A stretch of DNA of 64,000 nt from Ralstonia condita (GTDB taxonomy: Bacteria > Pseudomonadota > Gammaproteobacteria > Burkholderiales > Burkholderiaceae): NCBI RefSeq assembly GCF_958405655.1, contig NZ_CATYWO010000003.1:124001-188000 (forward strand), given 5' to 3'. Below are positions 33,178 to 41,441 of this stretch, piece by piece. Within the stretch, counting starts at the first letter, position 1. Every line of letters begins with the position of its first letter. The translations under genes were made by a program, and so were the position numbers. The notes under the pieces were generated by a model. It saw only the letters and a list, made by a program, of their open reading frames with translations, was not told the origin of the DNA and searched no databases.

Positions 33178-33849
33178 TCAATCGCCCTGCAACTTCTGGC
33201 GCTTTTCGCGGCGCTCCTGCGCCTCCAGCGACAGGTTGGCGGTCGGGCGGGCCAACAGACGCGGCACGCCGATCGGCTCGCCGGTTTCATCACAGTAGCC
33301 GTAGTCGCCGGCATCGATGCGGGCGATCGACTGCTCGACCTTCTTGAGCAGCTTGCGCTCGCGGTCACGCGTGCGCAGTTCCAGCGCGTGCTCTTCCTCG
33401 ATGGTGGCACGGTCGGCCGGGTCCGGCACAACGACGGTCTCGCGCAGATCGCTGACGGTCTGGTCGGCATTCTTGAGAATGTCGTCGCGCATTTTTACAA
33501 GCCGGTCTTTGAAGAAGGCGAGCTGCGCCTCGTTCATGTAATCCTTCTCGCCCATCTTCAGGATTTCGGCTTCGGTGAGTAGTTTCTTGCTGCTCATGGT
33601 TGCTGCAGATGATCCTGGTAAATCGCGCGCCGTGTCGGCTGTCGCGTCGTCCTTGCGCGGGGATGCGCCGGACTCGTTCTCGCTGGCGGCGGACTTGCCG
33701 CCCCGCGCGCCTCCCATTGCCTCTCCCGCAGCGGCGCCCCCTGCCGCTTTTTTTCGGGTGGCTGGCGCAGCCTGGGCTGCTGCCGACTCCACTTCAGACC
33801 GTCCGGCACCGCCATCGGCGCCGCGCCTGTCCTTGGTCTTTGTCACCAT
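33178..33849 (-). CDS. dksA: DksA-family RNA polymerase-binding factor with N-terminal extension
   Basis: A 223-residue protein whose last 139 residues are a DksA: helical domain from SSKKLLTEAEILKM, coiled coil with the tip region VSDLRETVVVPDPADRAT, and the globular end. DksA works with ppGpp on RNA polymerase. The zinc finger is degenerate: only the first of four Cys remains (YGYCDETGEPIG ... ANLSLEAQERRE), as in DksA proteins that do not need zinc. The first 84 residues are Ala/Gly/Ser/Lys rich. The long start is preferred because GGAGGAGCAGG precedes it, while the ATG at 33597 has only a distant AGGA. Confidence 0.85.
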   Translation of the reverse strand: MVTKTKDRRGADGGAGRSEVESAAAQAAPATRKKAAGGAAAGEAMGGARGGKSAASENESGASPRKDDATADTARDLPGSSAATMSSKKLLTEAEILKMGEKDYMNEAQLAFFKDRLVKMRDDILKNADQTVSDLRETVVVPDPADRATIEEEHALELRTRDRERKLLKKVEQSIARIDAGDYGYCDETGEPIGVPRLLARPTANLSLEAQERREKRQKLQGD

Positions 33850-33902
33850 CGCCTGCTCCTCCTGCCGGACATGCTTCGGACGACGTGCTTCAAAATCGAC
33901 CT

Positions 33903-33908
33903 ATTGTA
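33903..33908 (-). promoter_or_regulatory. Candidate -10 box for dksA
   Basis: TACAAT on the minus strand in an AT-rich pocket (about 33900-33925) of an otherwise GC-rich region, about 54 bp upstream of the long dksA start. The -35 region is weak. Placement supports translation from 33849. Confidence 0.4.
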
Positions 33909-34007
33909 TCTGAACGATATTAACTGAACTATCGGAGAAACACGGACAGGAAATCGGCCCCGGACCGCCCGCCGGTGCCACCAGAACGAGGGGGGAGACC
34001 GTTCGGA

Positions 34008-35090
34008 TCAGGCCAGGCAGTTCTCCAATCCTTTCAGAATCGTTTCGCGCGGCAGGTCTACGCCGATAAACACCATCCGGTTGGAAGGGGTCTCGCCGTC
34101 CCATTCCCCCCCCACGTCGCTGCCCATGAGCTGGTGCACGCCCTGAAACACAACCTTGCGGTCGACGCCTTCCATATACAGCACGCCCTTGTACCGCAGC
34201 AGCTTCTCGCCGTAGATATTCAGCACGCCCGAGAGGAATTCCTCCAGCTTGGTGTAATTGAACGGCCGTTCGCTGCGGAAGACGAACGAGGCAATGCGGT
34301 CGGTATGGTGCGCATGCCCGTGATGATGGTGATGGCCGTGGCCGTGGTGGTGCTCATGATCATGGTCGTGATCACAATCGGTCGAGCAGGCGTGGTCATG
34401 ATCGTGATCGTGGTTGTGATCATGATCGTCTTCGCGCAGGAAGTCGGGATCGATCTCGAGCTTGGCGTTCAGATTGAAGCCGCGCAGGTCGAAGATCGTG
34501 TCGATCGGCGTCTCACCAAAATTGGCGGTGCGGATCGGGGCGCGCGGGTTCATGTGCAGCAGGCGGTGGCGCAGTGCCTCCACATCGTCGGCGGACACCA
34601 GATCGCTCTTGGTGATGAAGATGGCGTCGGCAAAACCCACCTGGCGCTGCGCTTCTTCCTGCTTGTCGAGCTGCATGTTGCCGTGCTTGGCGTCGACCAG
34701 CGTGATGACGGCATCCAGCAGGTAGCGGCTCGCGATCTCGTCGTCCATGAAGAACGTCTGGGCCACGGGGCCGGGGTTGGCGACACCGGTGGTCTCGATG
34801 ACCACGCGGTCGAACTGGATCTGGCCGTTGTCGCGGCGCGTGAGCAGGTCGGACAACCCCTGCACCAGGTCGCCGCGGATCGTGCAGCAGATGCAGCCGT
34901 TGCTCATCTGCACGATCTGCTCGTTGCCGTCTTGCACGAGGATGTCGTTGTCGATGTTCTCTTCGCCGAACTCGTTTTCGATCACGGCGATCTTCATGCC
35001 GTGCTGTTCGGTCAGGATGCGCTTGAGCAGCGTGGTCTTACCGCTGCCGAGAAAGCCCGTCAGGATGGTGACCGGGATCATTTTGGACAT
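34008..35090 (-). CDS. COG0523 (CobW-type) GTPase with His-rich loop, zinc metallochaperone
   Basis: A 360-residue G3E GTPase: ILTGFLGSGKTTLLKRIL, CxCC in MSNGCICCTIRGDL, ETTGVANPGPVAQTF, guanine motif ITKSDL in place of NKxD, and a remarkable His/Asp-rich loop (about 235-280, e.g. HHHGHGHHHHHGHAHH) that should bind zinc or another metal. C-terminal CobW domain ends with MVFIGVDLPRETIL. Its start overlaps the zur reading frame by 13 bp, so it is coupled to zur and probably repressed by it when zinc is ample. Confidence 0.92.
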   Translation of the reverse strand: MSKMIPVTILTGFLGSGKTTLLKRILTEQHGMKIAVIENEFGEENIDNDILVQDGNEQIVQMSNGCICCTIRGDLVQGLSDLLTRRDNGQIQFDRVVIETTGVANPGPVAQTFFMDDEIASRYLLDAVITLVDAKHGNMQLDKQEEAQRQVGFADAIFITKSDLVSADDVEALRHRLLHMNPRAPIRTANFGETPIDTIFDLRGFNLNAKLEIDPDFLREDDHDHNHDHDHDHACSTDCDHDHDHEHHHGHGHHHHHGHAHHTDRIASFVFRSERPFNYTKLEEFLSGVLNIYGEKLLRYKGVLYMEGVDRKVVFQGVHQLMGSDVGGEWDGETPSNRMVFIGVDLPRETILKGLENCLA

Positions 35091-35605
35091 GGTGCGTTTC
35101 CTGTCTTGTGATGGGCCGCTGGATGCGCGCAATCCGCGCAGGCGCCCTTGATGGTGAGTTCGGCATGGTCGGCTGCGAAGCCGGCGGGCAAGGCGGCCTT
35201 CGGCATGGCCGGCGGCTCGGCGCCTTCCAGACAGAAGTCGCGCCCGCATTGCGTGCAGTGGAAGTGGCTATGCGAGCGGTGCGCTGCTTCGCGCGCGGCG
35301 TCATGCTCTGCCAGGCTGAAGCGAAAAACCCGATCGGCCCCAGCCGTCTTGTGGACGATGCCGCCGGCCACGAGCCAGTCGAGCACGCGGTAGACCGTCA
35401 CGCGGTCAATGCCGGAATCGTCCGGCAGCGCGTCGCACACGGCCTGGTGCGAAAGCGGATCGGCGCCCTGCATCAGCACGGCCAGCACGCGCACGCGGGG
35501 CTCGGTCACACGGCTGCCCAGGCCGCGCAGGCGCGCGCGGGCAGCCTCTTCAGGCGAATGGGATTGCGAAGTGGCGAGATCGTCGCGCGGGGCCGGGGTG
35601 TTCAT
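35078..35605 (-). CDS. zur: Fur-family zinc uptake regulator Zur
   Basis: A 175-residue Fur-type repressor: winged helix (about 25-90; VTVYRVLDWLVAGGIVHK) and dimerisation domain with HSHFHCTQCGRDFC and a second Cys pair CADCAH for the structural zinc. Assignment as Zur rather than Fur rests on cotranscription with a His-rich COG0523 GTPase and DksA paralogue-type genes, all typical Zur targets. Start MNTPAPRDD chosen; the frame extends 12 codons further up. Expected to be autoregulated. Confidence 0.85.
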   Translation of the reverse strand: MNTPAPRDDLATSQSHSPEEAARARLRGLGSRVTEPRVRVLAVLMQGADPLSHQAVCDALPDDSGIDRVTVYRVLDWLVAGGIVHKTAGADRVFRFSLAEHDAAREAAHRSHSHFHCTQCGRDFCLEGAEPPAMPKAALPAGFAADHAELTIKGACADCAHPAAHHKTGNAPCPK

Positions 35606-35636
35606 GCGCGGAATTGTCCCACGGGGCGCGGGTTGC

Positions 35637-35655
35637 TGCAATTGAGTTGCAATTG
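35637..35655. promoter_or_regulatory. Tandem TGCAATTG repeats upstream of zur
   Basis: Two exact TGCAATTG copies (35637-35644 and 35648-35655) are spaced 11 bp start to start, one helical turn, 32-50 bp upstream of the zur ATG. Each contains the palindrome CAATTG. They are a candidate operator for autoregulation, though not the commonly cited Zur box. Confidence 0.4.
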
Positions 35656-35701
35656 GGCGGCCTTGCGCCGCCCAGGGTTTCTTTTCGCGCTTCGCTACCG
35701 C

Positions 35702-36940
35702 TTACGCCGCAAACATCAGACACACGGGCGTCGGCACCTTCGCCACGACCGTGGGCTGGTCCAGCTTGCCGGTTTGTCCGTCGATGCGCAGCCGCAGGAT
35801 CGTATCGCCCTTCTGGTTGAGCACGTAGACATACCTGCCGTCGGGCGCCATCGTCATCGCGCGCGGGAAGTGCACACCTTCGCTCCAGTACTGAAGCGGC
35901 GCGAGCTTGCCCGAGGCGTCAATGCTGAACGCGGCCACGCTGTCGGCCAGCGGGTGGTCGGACTTCAGCTTCCGGTTGCTGGCGTAGAGGAAGCGCCCTG
36001 ACGGATGCATCAGCAGCTCGGCGCCGCTCTTCTGGCCGGTGTAGTCGGCGGGGGTGGTGGAGATGCGCTGGCGCTCTTCCAGCACGTGGCCGGTGGCGGG
36101 GTCGTAACCGTGGCAGGCGACCGAGCCTTCGAGTTCATTGATGACGTAGAGCAGCTTGCCTTGCGGATGCAGCGCCAGATGGCGCGGACCGCTGCCGGGC
36201 TTGAGCTGCGCGCGATCCCGCGGGGCAAGCTTGCCGCCCTCAATGGCGAACACGTTGATGCGATCGGTACCCAGGTCGGTGCCGATCACGTGGCCGCCGG
36301 TGGTGTCGAACAGCATCATGTGCGCGTGCGGCGCTTCCTGTTCGGGGCGGGGGCCGGAACCGGTGTCCTTGAAGATGCCGGACACAGTGCCGAGCTTGCC
36401 GTCCTCGCCAATCGGCAGGAGGTTGTACGCGCCACCGCTGTAGATCGACACGCACAGGTGCTTGCCGTCCGGCGACACGACCACATGCGCGGGGTTCGTG
36501 CCCGACAGCGACAGCGGCTGGCGGTTCAGCAGCGTCAGCTTGCCGTCGTGCGGATCAATCGCATAGGCCTCGGCGCTACCGTTCGGGCGGCCCTCGTAGA
36601 CCTCCAGTTCGTTGATGGCGTACAGGAACCGCTGATTCGGGTGCACGGCCAGAAACGACGGATTGGCACTCTCGACCACCTGCACCTGCGTCCACGCATC
36701 GCCGCGCGGCGCCAGCACGTAGATGCCGCGTGCGGCCGGGCCACCGGCAGTGCCGCCGGGCGCATTGAACGTGTAGGTACCGACATAGGCAAAGCGGGGA
36801 GGGCGTGCATTGCCTGCGGGCTGCGCGCCCGCCGCGGCGGATTGCTCGCCCGCCTGGGCCATGACGGTTTTGGGAAGAGCGCCCAGCAAAGGCAGGCTAC
36901 CGGTCCACTGCATGAAAGTTCGACGAAGACGATTGGTCAT
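35702..36940 (-). CDS. Exported YbhE-type lactonase (seven-bladed beta-propeller)
   Basis: A 412-residue lactonase family protein. N-terminal RRTFMQWTGSLPLLGALPK resembles a Tat-type signal, cleaving near VMAQA. Propeller repeats include SNPSFLAVHPNQRFLYA, PDGKHLCVSIYSGG, GPRHLALHPQGKLLYV and HFPRAMTMAPDGRYVYVLN. The family includes 6-phosphogluconolactonase and other sugar-lactone hydrolases; an exported form acts on external or periplasmic lactones. Only 12 bp after the flavin oxidase gene, so the two are one transcription unit. Confidence 0.88.
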   Translation of the reverse strand: MTNRLRRTFMQWTGSLPLLGALPKTVMAQAGEQSAAAGAQPAGNARPPRFAYVGTYTFNAPGGTAGGPAARGIYVLAPRGDAWTQVQVVESANPSFLAVHPNQRFLYAINELEVYEGRPNGSAEAYAIDPHDGKLTLLNRQPLSLSGTNPAHVVVSPDGKHLCVSIYSGGAYNLLPIGEDGKLGTVSGIFKDTGSGPRPEQEAPHAHMMLFDTTGGHVIGTDLGTDRINVFAIEGGKLAPRDRAQLKPGSGPRHLALHPQGKLLYVINELEGSVACHGYDPATGHVLEERQRISTTPADYTGQKSGAELLMHPSGRFLYASNRKLKSDHPLADSVAAFSIDASGKLAPLQYWSEGVHFPRAMTMAPDGRYVYVLNQKGDTILRLRIDGQTGKLDQPTVVAKVPTPVCLMFAA

Positions 36941-36952
36941 GGGATGGCTCCA

Positions 36953-38479
36953 TCAAACACGCACGGACATGGCGTGGTGGAAGATGTTGTTCGGATCATA
37001 CCGGTGCTTCACATCCTGCAGAAACGCGTACAGGTCGCCGCTGCCGTAATAGAGTTGCGGCCAGAACGGGTAGGCGAGCATGTCGACGTCGGGGTAGTTG
37101 ATGTAGCAGCCCTCGTACCGGTCGCCGGGGTATGGCGTGCCGCTGTGCGGTGCGGGCACATCGGGCGCACCATAGACATCGCGGTAAAAATCGCTGATCC
37201 AGCGCAGGTGGCCGGCATCGTCGGCAGCGGCGCCCCAATACGTCTGGTACTGCAGCTTCATGATCGACGCCCGCTGCGGCACGGCGGTGTCGCCAATGCG
37301 CTCGGTCTTGTTGACGGCGCCGCCGTACGAATCGACTTGCAGCAGCGACTGGCTCAGGTCGACACCCGGCATCGTCCGCGTGAGGTGGGCGTAGATGCGC
37401 TGCGCCTCACGCGCCGTGAAGCCGCGTTTCATATAGGCCGACTTGTATTTGCCGCGTTGATTGGCCCCCGAGCCGTTCAGATACTGCGTGGCCGTCAGCC
37501 AGTCGTACTGCACGATGGTGTGCGGCTTGGAGCAGAGCAGTTGCCCCACGCCTTGCCTGTGCGCGGGGCCATAGCCGGGCGGGCGCCCTTTGACCGGCGT
37601 CGGCGCGCAGGCCTGGAAGCGGTTCAGAAAATCATTGAGGACATAGAGATCGCGGCACGTGCCGTCTGGGTTGCAGAACTGCGTGAGCAGCACGATCTGC
37701 CCCGACGATTTGTGCGTGAGCTTGAGCAGGGAGAACATGCCCCACGTGTCCGGGTCCTTGCCGCGCGTCTCCCAGTATTCGCCGTAGATGCGCAGCAATT
37801 CGGCAAAGCGCTGCGGCGTCATGGTCGCCCAGTCGAAGGCCACGGTGGCGAGTGCCACTTCCTGCGGCGCCTCGGGCAGCTTGGCGAACGTGTAGCCGGT
37901 GATGACGCCGAAGTTGCCGCCGCCCGCGCCGCGGCATGCACGGAACAGATCCGGATCGTGCGCTGCATCCACCATGCGCGCAGCCGCCTTGCCGGTTTTA
38001 TCCACGGTGACGATGTCCACGGCCGAAAGCCAATCCACCGTCAGCCCCTGCAGCCGCGAGAGCAGCCCATACCCGCCGCCGCAGATATGTCCGCCCGCGC
38101 CCACCGAATAGCACGAGCCGCCGGGCAGCGTCACGTTGTGGCGCTTGTACAGCTCAAGGTAGCCGTTCCAGTTTTGCGTGCCGGCCGGAATGCGCACCGA
38201 GCCGTCGGCGCGCACCTCGGGCGTGGCGAGCAGGCTCAGGTCGACAATCGTGCCGTCGGGGTTGTTGGAGACGAAATCCTCGTAGCAATGCCCGCCGCTG
38301 CGCACGGTCGGGCGCTGGCCTGCGTTGATGATGCGCTGCACGGCGGGCGCCACATCGTCGGGCTTTTCTATGAGCGCGATGCGGCTGGCGGCCTGCGCAT
38401 CCGTCGCCGGCCAGCGCAGGTTGAAGCCATGTTTGAGCGTGTTGTAGCGAGGGTCTTGGCGCGTCACATCCAGTGTCAT
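36953..38479 (-). CDS. FAD-linked oxidase of the berberine-bridge/carbohydrate-oxidase family
   Basis: A 508-residue FAD_binding_4 plus BBE protein. Both residues for bicovalent FAD attachment are visible: His in TVRSGGHCYEDF and Cys in GGSCYSVGAGGHICGGGYG. The BBE end is clear (YINYPDVDM ... LYYGSGDLYAFLQDVKHRYD ... FHHAMS). Relatives oxidise sugars to lactones or act on alkaloid-like compounds. I see no clear signal peptide. The adjoining lactonase fits a sugar-oxidase role (inference). Confidence 0.88.
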   Translation of the reverse strand: MTLDVTRQDPRYNTLKHGFNLRWPATDAQAASRIALIEKPDDVAPAVQRIINAGQRPTVRSGGHCYEDFVSNNPDGTIVDLSLLATPEVRADGSVRIPAGTQNWNGYLELYKRHNVTLPGGSCYSVGAGGHICGGGYGLLSRLQGLTVDWLSAVDIVTVDKTGKAAARMVDAAHDPDLFRACRGAGGGNFGVITGYTFAKLPEAPQEVALATVAFDWATMTPQRFAELLRIYGEYWETRGKDPDTWGMFSLLKLTHKSSGQIVLLTQFCNPDGTCRDLYVLNDFLNRFQACAPTPVKGRPPGYGPAHRQGVGQLLCSKPHTIVQYDWLTATQYLNGSGANQRGKYKSAYMKRGFTAREAQRIYAHLTRTMPGVDLSQSLLQVDSYGGAVNKTERIGDTAVPQRASIMKLQYQTYWGAAADDAGHLRWISDFYRDVYGAPDVPAPHSGTPYPGDRYEGCYINYPDVDMLAYPFWPQLYYGSGDLYAFLQDVKHRYDPNNIFHHAMSVRV

Positions 38480-38610
38480 CGACGACTCCGGTGAGGGCGT
38501 TTGCGCAAGCGTCGCGCAAACGAAGTGGGATTCGGACGCGTGGCGTCCGGCGGTTCCAACTTAGTCGTTCGCGGGCCCGGCTTCCATCAGACAATGCCGA
38601 GCCGGCAGGC

Positions 38611-39129
38611 TCATCGCGCTTGGTGGGCAAACCAACCCACCACCCGCGTGGCCGTCGCCACCCACAGCGGCCGCACCAGCCAGCATGCGGCGACCCACGC
38701 CAGCGTCACCACGATCAGGTCGCAGCGGCCGCTCTTCCACCAGTTCAGGGAATGGCGCCCCCAGATCCAGGGCACGCCCAACGGATTGGGCCAATCCGCC
38801 AGCAGATGCATCAGCCCGCCACAGGCGAAGCCGAACAGCAGCGGCGCCCACAGGTGCGCATGGCCCAACGCGTGATACGACAGCACAAGCACCGCGATCC
38901 AGCCAATGCCCCAATGGGTGGCGGTGCGGTGCGTGATCCAGAGGCGGCGCGCACGGGTCCACCAGGCCACCTCCATCCAGTCAGGCGCGGTGCTGCCCGC
39001 AACCGCCGCGCAAAACGCCAGGAGGCTGCCAAGATGTTCGAGAGATGTATGGGAAGCCTGTGCGACGGCGGCGGCGGCAATCAGACCGGCCGCCCAGCCC
39101 GTCGCGTGATGGGCTGCATTGGATGCCAT
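38611..39129 (-). CDS. YdjM-like membrane-bound metal-dependent hydrolase (DUF457)
   Basis: A 172-residue inner-membrane protein with four or five hydrophobic helices. Family marks: N-terminal ATGWAAGLIAAAAV, APDWMEVAWW (metal Asp), WITHRTATHWGIGW (HR-T-H motif) and GGLMHLLADWPNPLGVPW. Members are predicted zinc/metal hydrolases; the substrate is unknown, though E. coli YdjM is in the LexA regulon. Start at MASNAAHHATG chosen because family members begin just before this block; longer frames to 39159 or 39186 are possible. The 38480-38610 gap holds nothing I recognise. Confidence 0.8.
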   Translation of the reverse strand: MASNAAHHATGWAAGLIAAAAVAQASHTSLEHLGSLLAFCAAVAGSTAPDWMEVAWWTRARRLWITHRTATHWGIGWIAVLVLSYHALGHAHLWAPLLFGFACGGLMHLLADWPNPLGVPWIWGRHSLNWWKSGRCDLIVVTLAWVAACWLVRPLWVATATRVVGWFAHQAR

Positions 39130-39207
39130 CGACGTGATGCGGAAAACGAAGGACCGCATCTTCGCAATGCAGGCTTGCCGGGACAAGCCAAAAATTGCGA
39201 CAAATTG

Positions 39208-40401
39208 CTAGCCGACTTGCAGCAGTAGGCCCTTGAGGTATTCGCCTTCCGGAAAGCTCGTCAGCAGCGGGTGGTCCAAGCCGCCGGCCAGCCTGCGTTG
39301 GATGCGCGCCGTCACCTTGGCATCGGCCGCCGCACCCGCGACGATTTTCTGAAACAGGTCGGCGTCGATCGCGCCCGAGCACGAATACGTGAACAGCAGG
39401 CCGCCCGGGCGCAGCAACTGCATGCCGACCAGGTTGATCTCCTTGTATGCCCGCGCCGCGCGATCGACCTGCTGCGCCGACGCCGCAAACTTGGGCGGAT
39501 CCAGCACGATCAGGTCAAACTGGCGGCCTTCCGCGCGGAAATTGCGCAGCGACTTGAAGACGTCCGCATCCAACCACTCGGCGCGCGCCGGATCGAAGCC
39601 GTTGAGCGTGACGTTGCGCTCGGCCACCGCCAGCGCCTCGCCCGACGAGTCGATCGACACCACCGAACGCGCCCCGCCCTTGAGCGCCGCCAGCGAAAAC
39701 CCGCCGGTATAGCAGAAGCAGTTCAGCACATCGCGATCGCGCGCCAAGGCGCCGACCAGCGCGCGGTTGTCGCGCTGATCGATGTAGAAGCCCGTCTTGT
39801 GGCCTTCACGCACATCCACGTAATAACGCACGCCGTGCTCGGTAGCAGACAGGTCTGCAGCAGGCTCGGCGCCGGCCAGCACACCGGTCATCTGCTCCAG
39901 GCCTTCGCGCTCGCGCACGCTCACGTCCGACCGTTCGTAGACGTTCGGGCAACCCGTCTCTTTGATGAGCGCGGCGACGATCGCCTGCTTCCAGTGCTCC
40001 ACGCCCGCGGCGCTGAACTGGCAGACGAGCTGGCCCGCGTCCCCGGTGCCGTACTGATCGACGATCAGGCCGGGCAGGCCGTCGGCTTCGCCCATGACGA
40101 GGCGCACGGCGTCGGTGTCGTGCACCCACGCGCGGCGGTACGCCACGGCGGCGGCAATGCGGCGTTTGAAGAACGCGTGGTCGACGGGCTCGGCTTCATC
40201 AAAGCTCCACGCGCGCGCGCGAATCTGCGAGACGGGGCTGAACGCGGCGCGCGCCAGAAACTGGCCATTGTGTGCGCGCACGATGACGGTCGCACCGGAG
40301 GCCGGCTTGCCCTCCACGCGATCGATGGCGTTGGCGAAAATCCACGGGTGCCGGCGCAGCAGCGAGCGCTCCTTGCCGGGCTTCAGAATCAGGGTTTGCA
40401 T
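39208..40401 (-). CDS. rlmI: 23S rRNA (cytosine-C5) methyltransferase RlmI-like
   Basis: A 397-residue SAM-dependent RNA methyltransferase: N-terminal PUA domain (about 1-75; LILKPGKERSLLRRHPWIF), then a methyltransferase domain with VLNCFCYTGGFSLAALKGGA, FDLIVLDPPKFA and the catalytic Cys in FTYSCSGAI. RlmI methylates C1962 of 23S rRNA in E. coli; orthology is likely but not proven by sequence alone. Downstream of xerC by 39 bp, same strand. Confidence 0.9.
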   Translation of the reverse strand: MQTLILKPGKERSLLRRHPWIFANAIDRVEGKPASGATVIVRAHNGQFLARAAFSPVSQIRARAWSFDEAEPVDHAFFKRRIAAAVAYRRAWVHDTDAVRLVMGEADGLPGLIVDQYGTGDAGQLVCQFSAAGVEHWKQAIVAALIKETGCPNVYERSDVSVREREGLEQMTGVLAGAEPAADLSATEHGVRYYVDVREGHKTGFYIDQRDNRALVGALARDRDVLNCFCYTGGFSLAALKGGARSVVSIDSSGEALAVAERNVTLNGFDPARAEWLDADVFKSLRNFRAEGRQFDLIVLDPPKFAASAQQVDRAARAYKEINLVGMQLLRPGGLLFTYSCSGAIDADLFQKIVAGAAADAKVTARIQRRLAGGLDHPLLTSFPEGEYLKGLLLQVG

Positions 40402-40440
40402 ACGACTGGGGATGGGGCGCCCGAAGGCTCGGGCAATGCG

Positions 40441-41427
40441 CTACTTCTTTTTTGCGCGGGGATGCGCCTGATCGTAGATCTTGGCCAGGTGCTGAAAATC
40501 GAGCGAAGTATAAACCTGCGTGCTCGCAATGCTGGCGTGGCCGAGCAGTTCCTGCACCGCGCGCAAATCGCCCGACGACTGCAGCATGTGCGTGGCAAAC
40601 GAATGCCGCAGCACGTGCGGATGCACATCCGCCGGCACACCCGCCGCGATGGCGTTGCGCTTCATGCGCAATTGGATCTGCCGCTGCGCCAGCCGCTTGC
40701 CGCGTGGGGAGAGAAACAGCGCGTGCGCGTCTTCGGGTGCCGCGTCCGGCTTGGCCAGTTGCTCGCGCACCGCCAGCCATGCGGCCAGCGCCTCGGCCGC
40801 CTTGGTGCCGACCGGCACCGTGCGCCGCTTGCTGCCCTTGCCGAGCACCTGCACCTCGCGCGCCTCCAGATCGAGCCAGCTCAAAGATTCATACGCGCCG
40901 GCCTTCACGTGGCGCATATCCAGGCTGACGAGTTCGGAGAGCCGCAGTCCGCACGAATAGAACAGCTCGTTGACGGCACGGTCGCGGACGGTCTCGGCAT
41001 CGTCGCCGGGCAGTTGCTCCATCAGCGCGACAGCTTGCTCGACGGACAACGCTTTCGGCAACCGCTTCGGGCTCTTCGGCGCGCGCACACCGTCGACGGG
41101 ATTGGCGGTGACGGCGGCATCGCGCAGCGCCATCCATTTGAACCAGCCGCGCCACGCCGACAGCGCCCGCGCAATGCTGCGGCCGGACAAACCGTCGCCA
41201 TGCAGCTGCGCCATCATGCGGCGGATATGGTGCGACTGCAGTTGCGTGAGATCGACGTTGGCAGCGTGCTGCGCGCCCAGGCGCTGCAGCACGGCCAGCT
41301 CGCGGGTGTAGCTCTCGAGGGTGTGCGGCGAGAGCTGCCGCTCGAACTTCAGTGCGTCAAGGTACGCCGCAATCTGCGGATGTGGCGGCTGTGCGCCATG
41401 GTCATCGGCGGATGCAGAGTGCGGCAT
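40441..41427 (-). CDS. xerC: Tyrosine recombinase XerC
   Basis: A 328-residue tyrosine recombinase for chromosome-dimer resolution at dif with XerD. N-terminal SAM-like core-binding domain (about 18-110; LSPHTLESYTRELAVL) and catalytic domain with the first Arg in SCGLRLSELVSLD, Lys in KGSKRRTVPVG, HVLRHSFATHML, LGHASIASTQVYTSLD with the Tyr nucleophile. A Lys-rich C-terminus (AKKK). Follows the DUF484 gene by 14 bp, the usual partner. Confidence 0.94.
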   Translation of the reverse strand: MPHSASADDHGAQPPHPQIAAYLDALKFERQLSPHTLESYTRELAVLQRLGAQHAANVDLTQLQSHHIRRMMAQLHGDGLSGRSIARALSAWRGWFKWMALRDAAVTANPVDGVRAPKSPKRLPKALSVEQAVALMEQLPGDDAETVRDRAVNELFYSCGLRLSELVSLDMRHVKAGAYESLSWLDLEAREVQVLGKGSKRRTVPVGTKAAEALAAWLAVREQLAKPDAAPEDAHALFLSPRGKRLAQRQIQLRMKRNAIAAGVPADVHPHVLRHSFATHMLQSSGDLRAVQELLGHASIASTQVYTSLDFQHLAKIYDQAHPRAKKK

Positions 41428-41441
41428 ACGGTGGGCTGCGC

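Noticed and set aside
33178..33597. Short DksA beginning at the internal ATG 33597
   Set aside because: Its upstream region has only AGGA 17 bases away, while the longer start has a near-ideal ribosome site and a promoter in the right place. Not excluded.
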